64,000 nucleotides of DNA from CAVVXX01 sp052389895 (GCA_052389895.1 JBQTHM010000003.1:1-64000), one strand, 5' to 3'; numbered from the stretch's first letter, positions 25,634 through 34,207 are shown. Notes: a model not told the origin generated them from the letters alone. Numbers and translations are program-made.

Positions 25634-26056
25634 CGGCTCGGCGACGGCAAGTGCCCCGAGAACGGCGTCAATGGGAAGCAGCACGCAACTGTGCCGGTTC
25701 TTGTGAGCGGCCACCCCTGCCAGCGCCGAAAAATCGCCGAAAGGCTGCGTTGGCGGCGCCCCGCCGCTCAGCATGACCTCTATCTCGTGGCGAAGGCGCC
25801 GCACGCGCATTTCATCCACGCCGGTGAGCCGCTCGCCCAAGATAGATGCAGCCGCCTGGGTGAACACGCAGGCTTTTGTTTCGTGTGCAATAGCCGCGAC
25901 ACGCCCACCCGGACCAAGCCGCAGTGTAACAGTCACTTTGTCGCCGCAGACTGGATTGAGCGCGAGACCGGAAAGTCTTGGCTCGGGCAATTCGCCCGCG
26001 CCCGCAGCCATGGCAGCAAGCCTTAAGACATCGCGCGAATAGATCGGATCGGTCAT
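25502..26056 (-). CDS. NifU/IscU-like iron-sulfur cluster scaffold protein
   Basis: Residues 1-140 resemble the IscU/NifU N-domain scaffold: LAAMAAGAGELPEP, then the three cluster-binding cysteines in NPVCGDK, TKACVFTQA and NRHSCVLLP, and ending DAVLGALA. The following 43 residues are Arg/Lys-rich and come from reading antisense through the end of the glucosidase gene, so the ancestral stop was probably lost. Its start overlaps the histidine kinase stop by ATGA, an unusual partnership. Confidence 0.82.
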   Translation of the reverse strand: MTDPIYSRDVLRLAAMAAGAGELPEPRLSGLALNPVCGDKVTVTLRLGPGGRVAAIAHETKACVFTQAAASILGERLTGVDEMRVRRLRHEIEVMLSGGAPPTQPFGDFSALAGVAAHKNRHSCVLLPIDAVLGALAVAEPLEFSNPEPERGERKAAAIRLRTRRKNHPRTRKTRVRKSVRPRR

Positions 26057-27369
26057 GGAGCTTCTCTCGGAAGGGTCAGCCTAACGCGCAAGCCGCTTCC
26101 CTTGCGATTCTCCAGCGTAACGTCGCCACCATGCTCACGTGCAATGGTGCGGGCAAGAGTGAGTCCGAGGCCAGCGCCACCCGTTGCGCTGCTGCGCGAA
26201 GATTCTAAGCGGACAAAAGGTTCAAAGACCCGCTCGAGCTGTTCTGGTGGAATGCCCGGTCCATCATCTTCGACAACTATGGTGTGGAACGTGTCATTCT
26301 GTTCCAGGTGCACGCGCGCGCGGGCGCCATAGCGCACCGCATTCTCTACAAGGTTGCGCAGGGCACGGCGCAGTTCATTCGGGCGGCAGATGCAAGGCGC
26401 ACTTCCCTCGATCCCGCACTCAACACTCTGCCCGAGGTCGCTTAAGTCTCCGCAAACGCTTTCCATGAGCGCTATCAGGTCCACGCGGCGCATTTCTTCG
26501 CCAGGCGCGGCACGTGCGGCGTCGAGCACCGTTTCCGTCAAGGCTTGTAGTTCTTCCAGATTGCGTGTGAGCCGGTCACGGATTTCCGCGTCCTGGACAA
26601 GTTCCGCGGTAATGCGCATTGCAGAAATGGGCGTGCGCAAGTCGTGTCCCACGGCGGAAAGCAATTGCCGGTGACTGTCCAGCGTGCGTTGGACGCGGTC
26701 ACTCATGGCATTGAACGCCTCCGCTGCGCGCCGCAAGTCGTCCGGCCCTCTTACGTCGAGGCGCGGTGTGTTGCCGCCACGAGCAACGGTGTCCGCAGCA
26801 GTCGCCAACTGGGAAAGCGGGCGAGCCACGCGCCCGGCGAGCCATGCCGCCGCGGCGCAGGTCACAAGCACGGCCGCGGCCGCAGCGATCAAAATTGCCC
26901 TCGGTCCGCGCGGAACGGGACGTTCGTTACGTACGACCATCCAACGTCCAGGCGCTATTGTCTGAGCGATTTCTGTGACTGTCTTCGCAGCGCTGCCGGC
27001 TTCCGCGCCGCTGGAAATGCTTACGTGGATTTCGCCCGGAGTGGCGCGTTCGGCTGCGCGCAGCTGGCGCGCCAGGGCGCGTTCCTCTTCGCCCATGGGC
27101 GAAAGGTTTGGCGCCGCGTCAGCAATTCTGAAGCGCGTGAAGCGGGTGCTGACGGCCTGAAGGACCTGGATGTGCTGTCGCTGGGGAAGCGTAGAAACAA
27201 GATCGGCGACTGCGCCCACACGCGCTGCCAGCGCGGCATTGCGCGCGCTGCTCAGCTCGCGTTCGTGGAAGTACTCAAAAAGAATCCCGGCAAGGAGATT
27301 TGAAAGTATGACGGCAGCGGCCGTGATGACGCCAAACTGGGCTCGCAACGTTGCAAACCAGTGAGTCAC
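26053..27369 (-). CDS. Two-component sensor histidine kinase (EnvZ/HAMP type)
   Basis: A 438-residue membrane kinase: TM1 about 12-32, a periplasmic loop of roughly 120 residues, TM2 about 158-178, HAMP, then the H box SAVGHDLRTPISAM (His242), N box NLVENAVRYGA, G1 DDGPGIPPEQ and G2 GGAGLGLTLA. All kinase motifs are intact. GTG 27369 overlaps the regulator stop (GTGA). The signal sensed is unknown. The operon order regulator, kinase, Fe-S scaffold suggests a link to redox or iron, but this is inference. Confidence 0.9.
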   Translation of the reverse strand: MTHWFATLRAQFGVITAAAVILSNLLAGILFEYFHERELSSARNAALAARVGAVADLVSTLPQRQHIQVLQAVSTRFTRFRIADAAPNLSPMGEEERALARQLRAAERATPGEIHVSISSGAEAGSAAKTVTEIAQTIAPGRWMVVRNERPVPRGPRAILIAAAAAVLVTCAAAAWLAGRVARPLSQLATAADTVARGGNTPRLDVRGPDDLRRAAEAFNAMSDRVQRTLDSHRQLLSAVGHDLRTPISAMRITAELVQDAEIRDRLTRNLEELQALTETVLDAARAAPGEEMRRVDLIALMESVCGDLSDLGQSVECGIEGSAPCICRPNELRRALRNLVENAVRYGARARVHLEQNDTFHTIVVEDDGPGIPPEQLERVFEPFVRLESSRSSATGGAGLGLTLARTIAREHGGDVTLENRKGSGLRVRLTLPREAP

Positions 27370-28094
27370 GGCACCTTGACCTCGCCTATGAACATGTAAC
27401 CGCCGCCCCATACGGTTTTTATGTAGCGCGGGTTCTTCGAGTCGCGCTCGAGCTTTCTGCGCAGGCGGCTCACCTGATTGTCGATCGAGCGGTCGAACAC
27501 GTCCGCTTCGCGGCCCTTTGTAAGATCGAGAAGCTGTTCGCGCGAAAGCGCCACTTTCGGGTGCTCGATGAAAGCCATCAGCAGTTTGAATTCACCGCCT
27601 GAAAGCGGCATCGCGATGCCATCCGCACCTATGAGTTCGCGCTGGCCAGCATCGAGTGTCCATTCGCCAAAGCGATAGCGTTCGTGAATTGGCGCGCGCA
27701 GCCGCGGAGGAAGGGCGTTTGCCCGCCGTAGCACGGCGCCGATACGCGCTAGTAGTTCGCGCGGATTGAACGGCTTCGGTACATAATCGTCGGCGCCGAG
27801 TTCGAGCCCGGCAATGCGGTCGGGCTCCTCTCCACGGGCGGTCAGCATTATAACGGGAGTCGCTGTGCTCTCGCGAATGGAACGGCAAAGACTGAAGCCG
27901 TCTTCGCCCGGCATCATCACATCGAGAACGATAAGATCAATCGCGGACGTCCCGAGCGCACGGCGCGCGGCCGCGGCGGACTCCGCGCCGGTGGCGCGAT
28001 ATCCGTTTTCCTTCAGAAAACGCACCAGCGGCTCGCGGATGTCACGCGCGTCATCCACGACCAGGATGTGAGGCTGCTCACGCTGTTCCGTCAT
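27366..28094 (-). CDS. OmpR-family response regulator
   Basis: A 242-residue regulator: receiver domain with acidic pocket VVDD (14-15), phosphoacceptor Asp58 in VLDVMMPGEDG and the Lys of DYVPKPFN; then a winged-helix DNA-binding domain ending SRLRRKLERDSKNPRYIKTVWGGGYMF. ATG 28094 follows AAGGG. It is cotranscribed with its kinase, to which it is coupled by overlapping stop and start. Confidence 0.93.
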   Translation of the reverse strand: MTEQREQPHILVVDDARDIREPLVRFLKENGYRATGAESAAAARRALGTSAIDLIVLDVMMPGEDGFSLCRSIRESTATPVIMLTARGEEPDRIAGLELGADDYVPKPFNPRELLARIGAVLRRANALPPRLRAPIHERYRFGEWTLDAGQRELIGADGIAMPLSGGEFKLLMAFIEHPKVALSREQLLDLTKGREADVFDRSIDNQVSRLRRKLERDSKNPRYIKTVWGGGYMFIGEVKVP

Positions 28095-28151
28095 ACCCTT
28101 AGGATCGCGACCCGGTGGCGCGGGGCAAGGCCATTCCTGTCGCAAATTGTG

Positions 28152-28748
28152 TCAGAGCACCATTCCGAACAACACGAGCAGGATGACCACCACGGAAACT
28201 AGGCCAGCCACCCACATCTGAGGTCCAAGGGGATCCGCTGCCGCCGCGTGCAACTCGTGGCCCGTGTGGGACGCGGGGATCATTGAAGTCGGGTCATGGA
28301 CGGCCGCGTGTGCGCCGCCAAGCACAGCGTCGAGCTTTGCAAAGAATTCGTCCGCAATTCGCCTTGCTGTCGCCTCGAGAACGCGCGGTCCGGCCTGCGC
28401 CAGACGCCCGCTCACATTGGCCTCCGCGTCGTAGGAGAGCGTTGTGCCGCCGTCGCTGGGTGTAAGGCGAAGTTTCGCCCGGCCTTTAGCAAATCCCGCC
28501 ACGCCATGGCCGTCGGCGGAGACCAAGCAAAAATATGGTGCCTGCACGTCTGCAAACCTCACATGGCCCGCCAGACGCGCGCGCCCCGTACCGAGCCGAA
28601 ACGCGATCGCCCCCTTGAATTCATGGTCGGAAATTCTTTCAGCTCGCTCCAGCCCGGGCAGACACGCCAAAAGGACCTGTGGATTACTTAGCGCCGCCCA
28701 AACCTCGTCAGGCGGCGCAGGCAACGAGTAAAGGCCCTTAAGTTCCAT
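28152..28748 (-). CDS. CoxG-like SRPBCC protein with C-terminal membrane anchor
   Basis: A 198-residue protein: an SRPBCC/CoxG domain over residues 1-145 (LPAPPDEVWAALSNPQVLLACLPG and a typical C-terminal helix) and a single transmembrane helix at the very end (VAGLVSVVVILLVLFGMVL). CoxG proteins help recruit or assemble molybdenum CO-dehydrogenase-type enzymes at the membrane. No cox genes are here, so the partner is unknown. ATG 28748 gives the family start MELKG. Confidence 0.85.
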   Translation of the reverse strand: MELKGLYSLPAPPDEVWAALSNPQVLLACLPGLERAERISDHEFKGAIAFRLGTGRARLAGHVRFADVQAPYFCLVSADGHGVAGFAKGRAKLRLTPSDGGTTLSYDAEANVSGRLAQAGPRVLEATARRIADEFFAKLDAVLGGAHAAVHDPTSMIPASHTGHELHAAAADPLGPQMWVAGLVSVVVILLVLFGMVL

Positions 28749-28956
28749 AACAGGATCAAAGCTTAGGCGATTCATCCGCTGCGGAAATGTCGCGTGTCCG
28801 CTAAGGCTAAATTAGAACAACTCCAATTCGGATATATCTTTAGTGGTGCGAATCGGTCGCTTCACCCCCCGCCATTTATGTGTTAACTTTATTTCCCAAG
28901 AAAAAGGGCCGGTGAGCGACCGGTGCGTAAATACCTTTCGGGGCAAAGGGTTGGGT

Positions 28957-29490
28957 ATGGAAACGGGCGTAGAGGCGCCGCCAGAGGCGGGTGAGCGCGC
29001 CATTCAGGTCACCGGCCGCGTCAAGTGGTTCGACACCGCAAAGGGCTACGGGTTCATTAAACCCTCCAACGGCGTCCAGGGCGACGTACTCCTGCATCAA
29101 TCCTGCGTCCGCCAATCGGGCTTTAAGGCCGCCTACGAGGGCGCCTATGTGGTTTGTGAAGCAGTGATGCGGCCGAAGGGGTTCCAGGCGCTTCGCCTGA
29201 TCGAACTAGACAACTCCATGGCAGTGCAGCCCATGAACACTAATCGCGAGCCGCGATTTGTCGCGGAGCCTCAGGGTCCACCGTTCGAGGCGACGGTAAA
29301 GTGGTTCAATCGTGGAAAAGGATACGGTTTCGTATCACGCGGGGAAGGAACTCCTGACGTTTTTGTCCACATGGAGACATTGCGCAGGAGCGGCATCCGT
29401 GAGTTGCACCCCGGCCAGCGCGTGAAGGTGCGTGCAGGCGACGGACCCAAGGGCAAGCTTGCGGCGGAGGTGACGCTACTGGAAGCCTAG
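28957..29490 (+). CDS. Double cold-shock-domain protein
   Basis: A 177-residue protein with two cold-shock domains joined by about 40 residues. The first has VKWFDTAKGYGFIKPSNG and DVLLHQS, the second VKWFNRGKGYGFVSRGEG and DVFVHME, so RNP1 and RNP2 are complete in the second and near complete in the first. Two-domain forms are typical of Alphaproteobacteria. Likely an RNA/ssDNA chaperone. The 208 bases upstream are AT-richer than average and include a CCGGT-GAGCG-ACCGG hairpin in the probable leader (28911-28925). Confidence 0.9.
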   Translation: METGVEAPPEAGERAIQVTGRVKWFDTAKGYGFIKPSNGVQGDVLLHQSCVRQSGFKAAYEGAYVVCEAVMRPKGFQALRLIELDNSMAVQPMNTNREPRFVAEPQGPPFEATVKWFNRGKGYGFVSRGEGTPDVFVHMETLRRSGIRELHPGQRVKVRAGDGPKGKLAAEVTLLEA

Positions 29491-31031
29491 CGCGGCGGCC
29501 GGTCTTCCATGTTCAGGATTTCGGACGGCGCGAAATCGTCGGTAAGCGCCGACGTGCTCCGGTTCCACTTCACCGGCTGAAAATCTTTGGCGAGCTTACG
29601 CAGATCGTAGGCGAAGCGGTAACGCTGCTGCGCCGTCTTGGCCAGTCCCGCCCAGTCGCGCGGGTGCCGCTTGGAGCCCTCGTAGGCGAAGATGACGATA
29701 TTTCCGCCGGCCTTCATCGTGTCCACGTTCGTGAACACCTTGCTGATGGTTGCCATGGTAGCGTCGAAAAGAAGTGTCGAGGGATCCACGTTTTGCACCA
29801 GGCATCCGCCGGGGGCGAGTTTTGATTTCGCAAGCGCATAGAATTCCCGCGTCGTAAGATGAAACGGGACGAACCAGCCGCGGTAGGCGTCCACAAAGAT
29901 AATGGCGTATGGCTCCTTTTCCCTATTGAGGAAATGCCGCCCATCACGCTCAACAATGCGCATGCGCGGACTTTCCCGGACGCCGAAGTGCTTCTTGGCG
30001 AGGCGGATCACGCCGGGATCGATTTCCACCTGGACAAACTGCGTTTCCGGCATGAACTGTTCCAGATAGCGCACAACCGTACCGCCGCCGAGCCCGATCA
30101 TGAGCGCCCGATTGGCATTGGCGCTGCATGCTGCCGCCATGGTCATTGCGCGCGTGTAGGCCAGTGGAAGCTCGCGCGGCTTTTTCGCGTTCGAGACGGA
30201 CTCAGTGAAGCGGCGCTCATAAAGGCCGAATTTCATCGTGCGATAGTCGCCGTCCCGGAAAACGTAAATCTGGTTATAGGGCGTTTCCTCCTGGTCGATC
30301 AGGCCTTCGGTCAGGTCCTGCAATGTCGGTTGTCGCGCCGTTGCGGCTTGAGGACTTAACACCGCGAAGGCACAGAGGAAGACGCCGGCAACCATTCCCG
30401 TGCGCCGCAGCCATCGCGGCGTCAGAATAATCGGCACAATGAGCGCGCTCAGCACCGCCAGACCATAGGTGTTCGCGCGCGTGCCGAAATTGGGAATGAG
30501 AAAAAACACTGTGCCCAGCGTGCCCACGATGCTACCGGCCGTGGAAATTGCGTAGACAGCGCCCGCAATGTGGCCGGCGCGCTCGCGCGAGGCGATGAGC
30601 AGGCGAATGGCAAACGGCCCAGCCGCACTCAGCAGCATGGTGGGAAGAAAAAATAGAATAAGGGCGGCTGCAAGCACACCCAAGCGTACGTCGAGATCGG
30701 TTTCGGCAAAGCCGAGTGCTACATGATCGGCGATTTGCGGAAGCATCAGTAAGAGCAGTGGGGCAGGTGCAATGATGCCGGCAAAGACAGCAGGCGAGGG
30801 AAAACGGTCCGCCACGCGCCCGCCAAGAAAATAGCCGCACGCCATACCGGCCAGCACGACCGCAATCAAGCTACCCCAAGTGTAGATGGAGCTTCCAAAA
30901 AAAGGATTCAGATAGCGCGTCGCCAGCATCTCGAACGCCATCACAATCGCGCCGAGCAGAAAAGTTGCCGCGTACAGGGCCGCGCGTTCGGCAGGGTGCT
31001 TGCGGACAGGATCGATTTCGCGCGGATTCAA
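29487..31031 (-). CDS. Fused membrane / spermidine-synthase-like methyltransferase-fold protein
   Basis: About 514 residues: an N-terminal block of roughly eight transmembrane helices (FLLGAIVMAFEMLATRYLNPFFG onward) and a C-terminal spermidine-synthase-like domain with IGLGGGTVVRYLEQF, VQVEIDPGVIRLAKK and IIFVDAYRGW. Such fusions are widespread; whether they make polyamines is unproven. Start is uncertain: TTG 31031, just after the SMP-30 stop and behind GAGGCT, is the best choice. The frame continues upstream to 31100. It overlaps the cold-shock gene by 4 bases at the 3' end. Confidence 0.78.
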   Translation of the reverse strand: MNPREIDPVRKHPAERAALYAATFLLGAIVMAFEMLATRYLNPFFGSSIYTWGSLIAVVLAGMACGYFLGGRVADRFPSPAVFAGIIAPAPLLLLMLPQIADHVALGFAETDLDVRLGVLAAALILFFLPTMLLSAAGPFAIRLLIASRERAGHIAGAVYAISTAGSIVGTLGTVFFLIPNFGTRANTYGLAVLSALIVPIILTPRWLRRTGMVAGVFLCAFAVLSPQAATARQPTLQDLTEGLIDQEETPYNQIYVFRDGDYRTMKFGLYERRFTESVSNAKKPRELPLAYTRAMTMAAACSANANRALMIGLGGGTVVRYLEQFMPETQFVQVEIDPGVIRLAKKHFGVRESPRMRIVERDGRHFLNREKEPYAIIFVDAYRGWFVPFHLTTREFYALAKSKLAPGGCLVQNVDPSTLLFDATMATISKVFTNVDTMKAGGNIVIFAYEGSKRHPRDWAGLAKTAQQRYRFAYDLRKLAKDFQPVKWNRSTSALTDDFAPSEILNMEDRPPR

Positions 31032-31038
31032 TGGAGCC

Positions 31039-31938
31039 TCAGTCGGAAAGCTTGACGTAAAACAACGCGCCGCCCGGCCTTGGGCTGCGTCGGTTGGCAA
31101 CGGCGTAAAGCCCGGTTTCGTCGGGGGTCAGCACGACATTCGTTGTGTACGCATAGCCGGACGTCTCAAACGTTTCCAGCAGATTGCCGCTCATAGAAAC
31201 GTGAACGACCATGGCCCGGCCGTTTACGGCCACATAGAAGCTTCCATCCCGGGCAGGTTCGATGCCATCGGGGCCGGTCAACGCTTCCCCTTGGCCAAGT
31301 GAACTAGCGAAAGCAAAGGCAAGCGTACGCACGCCCAAACTTCCGTCGGCATCGATGGGGTAACGCCACACACGGCGGGCGAGATGCTCGCTCACCAAAA
31401 GAAACCGCCCGTCCGGCGTAACGGCAACGCCATTCGCGTAATGCAAATCCTCGGCGACGACGCGTTTCACGCCGTGCTTTTGAACCAGCCAGACTTTTCC
31501 CGAAACAGGCGCGCGTGGATCGAATTCGCCGGATTCAGAAACATAGATGCCAACGGCGCCCGCACTCATGTCGTTGGGCCGGTGGAGCCGCTCGCGCGCA
31601 ACCAAATAGGGACGTCTCGCAACGCGCAGTTCGAAGAAGACGATTTCATGCGCCAGATGGCAGGCGGCCAGCCATTGACCGGATGGCAGTCTGGCAAGTG
31701 ATGTCGGGCCGCAGCTTTCGTCGGAAAACACAGGTGCGACTGAGCGGGGTTCGTAGCGCAGGATCGCACCGCGCAGCATGTCTGCGAAAAGAAGATTTTT
31801 CCCGTCGAATACGGGCCCTTCGGGATAAAGCAAATCGTCGTAGATTTTGGTCATTTCCCGCGCATGAACGGGCGCGGAAAGCGAAAGCAGCAGTACGCAT
31901 AATAGCCCACGCCGAGCAAGCGGTGTTCGTTTCGGCAT
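31039..31938 (-). CDS. Secreted SMP-30/gluconolactonase-like beta-propeller protein
   Basis: A 299-residue protein with a signal peptide (MPKRTPLARRGLLCVLLLSL, cleaved after VHA) and a six-bladed propeller of the SMP-30/strictosidine-synthase class: LLYPEGPVFDGKNLLFADM, RPNDMSAGAVGIYVSES, YANGVAVTPDGRFLLVSEH and GPDGIEPARDGSFYVA. Metal-ligand type residues (Glu, Asn, Asn/Asp) are in these motifs, so lactonase activity in the periplasm is plausible. It is likely cotranscribed with the following membrane protein. Confidence 0.85.
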   Translation of the reverse strand: MPKRTPLARRGLLCVLLLSLSAPVHAREMTKIYDDLLYPEGPVFDGKNLLFADMLRGAILRYEPRSVAPVFSDESCGPTSLARLPSGQWLAACHLAHEIVFFELRVARRPYLVARERLHRPNDMSAGAVGIYVSESGEFDPRAPVSGKVWLVQKHGVKRVVAEDLHYANGVAVTPDGRFLLVSEHLARRVWRYPIDADGSLGVRTLAFAFASSLGQGEALTGPDGIEPARDGSFYVAVNGRAMVVHVSMSGNLLETFETSGYAYTTNVVLTPDETGLYAVANRRSPRPGGALFYVKLSD

Positions 31939-32040
31939 GGCGCAAACCCTGGTTACGCTTGGCAAAGAGCAGCGAGCGTACCATATCTGCGTCGGGCGCG
32001 GGGTTGCTGGGGCGCGGCCGAGCGTGTATTTCCGCAAGGC

Positions 32041-32117
32041 CGGGGCGTGGCGCAGCCTGGTAGCGCATCTGCTTTGGGAGCAGAGGGTCGCGTGTTCGAA
32101 TCACGCCGCCCCGACCA
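32041..32117 (+). tRNA. tRNA-Pro (anticodon TGG)
   Basis: A 77-base cloverleaf: acceptor CGGGGCG/CGCCCCG, anticodon arm TCTGC/GCAGA around TTTGGGA with anticodon TGG, T arm GCGTG-TTCGAAT-CACGC, discriminator A, encoded CCA. It is closely similar to the GGG isoacceptor at 5960. Confidence 0.97.
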
Positions 32118-32221
32118 TCCTGCGCTCGCGAAGCGAGGGCGGGATGCCCTCCGGAGCTTCAGCGTAGGAGGGCTGGTGCGGTGTCCGCGAGCTTCGGATG
32201 GCGAGCCAGCCTGTGCTGCGA
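32118..32221. repeat. Nested palindromic repeat after tRNA-Pro
   Basis: Three inverted repeats lie in a row: CTCGC-GAA-GCGAG (32125-32137), GCCCTCC...GGAGGGC with a 14-base loop (32147-32174), and GGCTGG...CCAGCC (32172-32216) enclosing further G/C-rich pairs. The pattern resembles dispersed intergenic elements found near tRNA genes; it may also end the tRNA transcript. Confidence 0.55.
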
Positions 32222-32247
32222 AGACGAATTGGAATAGAGGATATGTG

Positions 32248-32553
32248 ATGCTCGCACGCATTTACAGACCGGCTAGAACTGCGATGCAGGCGGGCCGTGC
32301 GCTGACGCGGAAGTGGGTGCTGGAATTCGAGCCGCAGACTCCGCTCCAGATCGAGCCGCTGATGGGATGGACCAGCTCAAACGATATGCTCCAGCAGGTG
32401 CGCCTCGAATTCGACACGCGCGAGGAGGCAATAGCCTATGCCGAGAAGCACGGTATCGCCCATCAAGTCTTCGAACCGGACGAATCGCGGCCGAAACCGC
32501 GCGCCTATTCCGACAATTTCCGCTACGACCGGAAAGAGCCGTGGACCCATTAG
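32248..32553 (+). CDS. NADH dehydrogenase accessory subunit (NDUFS4/ETC complex I subunit family)
   Basis: A 101-residue protein matching the alphaproteobacterial homologue of mitochondrial NDUFS4: MLARIYRPARTAMQAGRA, then KWVLEFEP, MGWTSSNDMLQQVRLEF, EAIAYAEKHGI and SDNFRYDRKEPWTH. It is an accessory subunit of respiratory complex I, found essentially in Alphaproteobacteria and mitochondria, and sits apart from the nuo operon as usual. ATG 32248 is used; the longer frame overlaps tRNA-Pro. Confidence 0.92.
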   Translation: MLARIYRPARTAMQAGRALTRKWVLEFEPQTPLQIEPLMGWTSSNDMLQQVRLEFDTREEAIAYAEKHGIAHQVFEPDESRPKPRAYSDNFRYDRKEPWTH

Positions 32554-32556
32554 GGT

Positions 32557-32637
32557 CCGGAAATCAGAAATCGGAATCGGGCAAGACCGGCAGGGCTCTG
32601 TTTTCGGATTTCCGATTTCCGTATTCTGATTTCTGAA
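32557..32637. repeat. Inverted array of cagaaatcgg-type words
   Basis: The left arm (32557-32580) has the words ggaaatcagaaatcggaat; the right arm (32604-32637) has their complements, cggatttccgatttcc and tctgatttctga. The arms can form an imperfect stem around a spacer of about 23 bases. Architecture is like the element at 10531-10603 with a different word. It ends just before tRNA-Arg. Confidence 0.65.
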
Positions 32638-32639
32638 GA

Positions 32640-32715
32640 GGCCCCGTAGCTCAACGGATAGAGCAACAGCCTTCTAAGCTGCAGGTTGGAGGTTCGAGTC
32701 CTCCCGGGGTCACCA
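32640..32715 (+). tRNA. tRNA-Arg (anticodon TCT)
   Basis: A 76-base cloverleaf: acceptor GGCCCCG/CGGGGTC (one G-U pair), anticodon loop CTTCTAA with anticodon TCT, T arm GGAGG-TTCGAGT-CCTCC, discriminator A, encoded CCA. The first anticodon-stem pair is an A-C mismatch. Confidence 0.94.
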
Positions 32716-32723
32716 TTTCAGTG

Positions 32724-33023
32724 CTATGCCCGCTTGCCGGTGAAGCCGGACGTACCGAACATGCCGAGCCTCACTTCGCCCGACATGTCGTCGCCGCTGA
32801 CCGTTCCGGAGAACTCCAGCGTCATTGCCATAGGCCTCGTGATCGAGGCCTTCCAGGAGACCGCATTGCCGTTCACGTTCCCGTCCATGATCGGCCCGCT
32901 CTCGCCGGACGGCGCGCTTTGCGTTCCCGTGAGTTGCGCGCCGGCAGCAGCGATCGTCAGCGTGCTCTGCTGCTCGCCCATCGGCGTGTTAATTGTCAGC
33001 TTCCATGTGCCGTCAATCCCCAT
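32724..33023 (-). CDS. Small conserved-looking protein of unknown function
   Basis: A 99-residue protein I cannot assign to a family with a known role. It reads as an all-beta fold: MGIDGTWKLTINTPMGEQQ, then STLTIAAAGAQLTGTQ, VNGNAVSWKASIT and MTLEFSGTVSGDDMSGEV, resembling a small lipocalin-like barrel with alternating strands. There is no signal peptide. A perfect AGGAGG precedes the ATG, so it is probably well translated. It follows metC by 10 bases on the same strand. Confidence 0.75.
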   Translation of the reverse strand: MGIDGTWKLTINTPMGEQQSTLTIAAAGAQLTGTQSAPSGESGPIMDGNVNGNAVSWKASITRPMAMTLEFSGTVSGDDMSGEVRLGMFGTSGFTGKRA

Positions 33024-33033
33024 TGCGTGCCTC

Positions 33034-34182
33034 CTAGGCCTTTGCCAAACGCTCGAACCCCGCCGCGAGATCCGCCTTCAAATCTTCCACGTCCTCGAGT
33101 CCTACGTGAATACGCAGGACCGGTCCTTCGGCCTCGAAGGTGTGGTGCTCGCGGCTGAAATGGGCCGGGATGATCAAGCTTTCGTAGCCACCCCAGGAAT
33201 ATCCGATACCGAAGAGTTTCAGGCCGTCGATCATGGCCGCGACGGCTTTTTCGGAACAGGGTTTCAGGACCACGCCGAAAAGGCCGGTAGCGCCCCCAAA
33301 ATCGCGCTTCCAAATGGCGTGACCGGGATCGCCTTCGAGCGCGGGATAGAGAACACGTTCCACTTCCGGCCGCGACTGCAGCCAGCGTGCAAGCGCCGTA
33401 GCCGTTTCCTGGTGCCGACTTAGGCGCACGGCGAGCGTGCGCAATCCGCGAAGGCCAAGATACGCTTCGTCGCCCGCAATCGTGAGCCCGATTTCATGGT
33501 GAGTGCGCACCAGGCGTTCGGCATGAACGGCATGGGCGGTCACCGATCCTGCGTTCACGTCCGCGTGCCCGCCGATATACTTCGTCAGCGCAAGCACGGA
33601 ATAATCCGTTCCCATTTCCAGCGCGTTGAAGTAGAGCGGGGTAGCCCAAGTGTTGTCGAGAATGACCAAGATCTTCTTGGCGTGCGCGGCAGCTGCAATC
33701 GCCGGAACATCTTGGACCTCGAATGTAAGCGAACCCGGGCTTTCCAGAAACACAGCCTTTGTATTTGCCCGGAACGCCTTGGCGATGCCGCCTGCGACGC
33801 GCGGTTCAAAAAACTCTGCCTCGATGCCGTAGCGTGCAAGCGTTCCTTTGCAGAAGTGCCGTGTGGGGCCGTATGCGCTGTCGGTGATGAGCAGGTGGTC
33901 GCCCGCGCTGCAGGCCGCAAGGATCGCCAGCGTGCATGCAGAAAGGCCGGAAGGGGTTAGCACCGTGCGCGCGCCGCCTTCGAGTTTGCAGATCGCCTCT
34001 TCCAACGCGCGCGTCGTTGGCGTCGCCCGGCGGCCATAGGTGTAGGGCTGCGACTCCTTTCGCAGTGCTTCGACGCTGGGAAACAGAATGGTTGAGGCAC
34101 GATAGACGGGCGTGTTCACCGCGCCGAACTGTTCGTGCGGCTTGCGCCCGCTCTCGATAAGTGTCGTGTCCTTGCGTGTCAC
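33034..34182 (-). CDS. metC: Cystathionine beta-lyase
   Basis: A 382-residue PLP enzyme of the Cys/Met family that would cleave cystathionine to homocysteine. The PLP lysine is in LALTKYIGGHADVNAGS; other signatures are YGRRATPTTRALEEAI, GLSACTLAIL and the C-terminal SWGGYESLIIP, which favours the MetC/lyase type over the sulfhydrylase MetY elsewhere in the window. GTG start. It is part of a minus-strand run with other sulfur genes. Confidence 0.9.
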   Translation of the reverse strand: MTRKDTTLIESGRKPHEQFGAVNTPVYRASTILFPSVEALRKESQPYTYGRRATPTTRALEEAICKLEGGARTVLTPSGLSACTLAILAACSAGDHLLITDSAYGPTRHFCKGTLARYGIEAEFFEPRVAGGIAKAFRANTKAVFLESPGSLTFEVQDVPAIAAAAHAKKILVILDNTWATPLYFNALEMGTDYSVLALTKYIGGHADVNAGSVTAHAVHAERLVRTHHEIGLTIAGDEAYLGLRGLRTLAVRLSRHQETATALARWLQSRPEVERVLYPALEGDPGHAIWKRDFGGATGLFGVVLKPCSEKAVAAMIDGLKLFGIGYSWGGYESLIIPAHFSREHHTFEAEGPVLRIHVGLEDVEDLKADLAAGFERLAKA

Positions 34183-34207
34183 ACGGCTTCGAGCCGCTTT
34201 TCAAGCC

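Noticed and set aside
28749..28956. Iron-responsive box or classic cold-shock leader before the double cold-shock gene
   Set aside because: An AT-rich stretch and one hairpin are visible, but no sequence close enough to a known iron box or to the E. coli cspA cold box to support a call.
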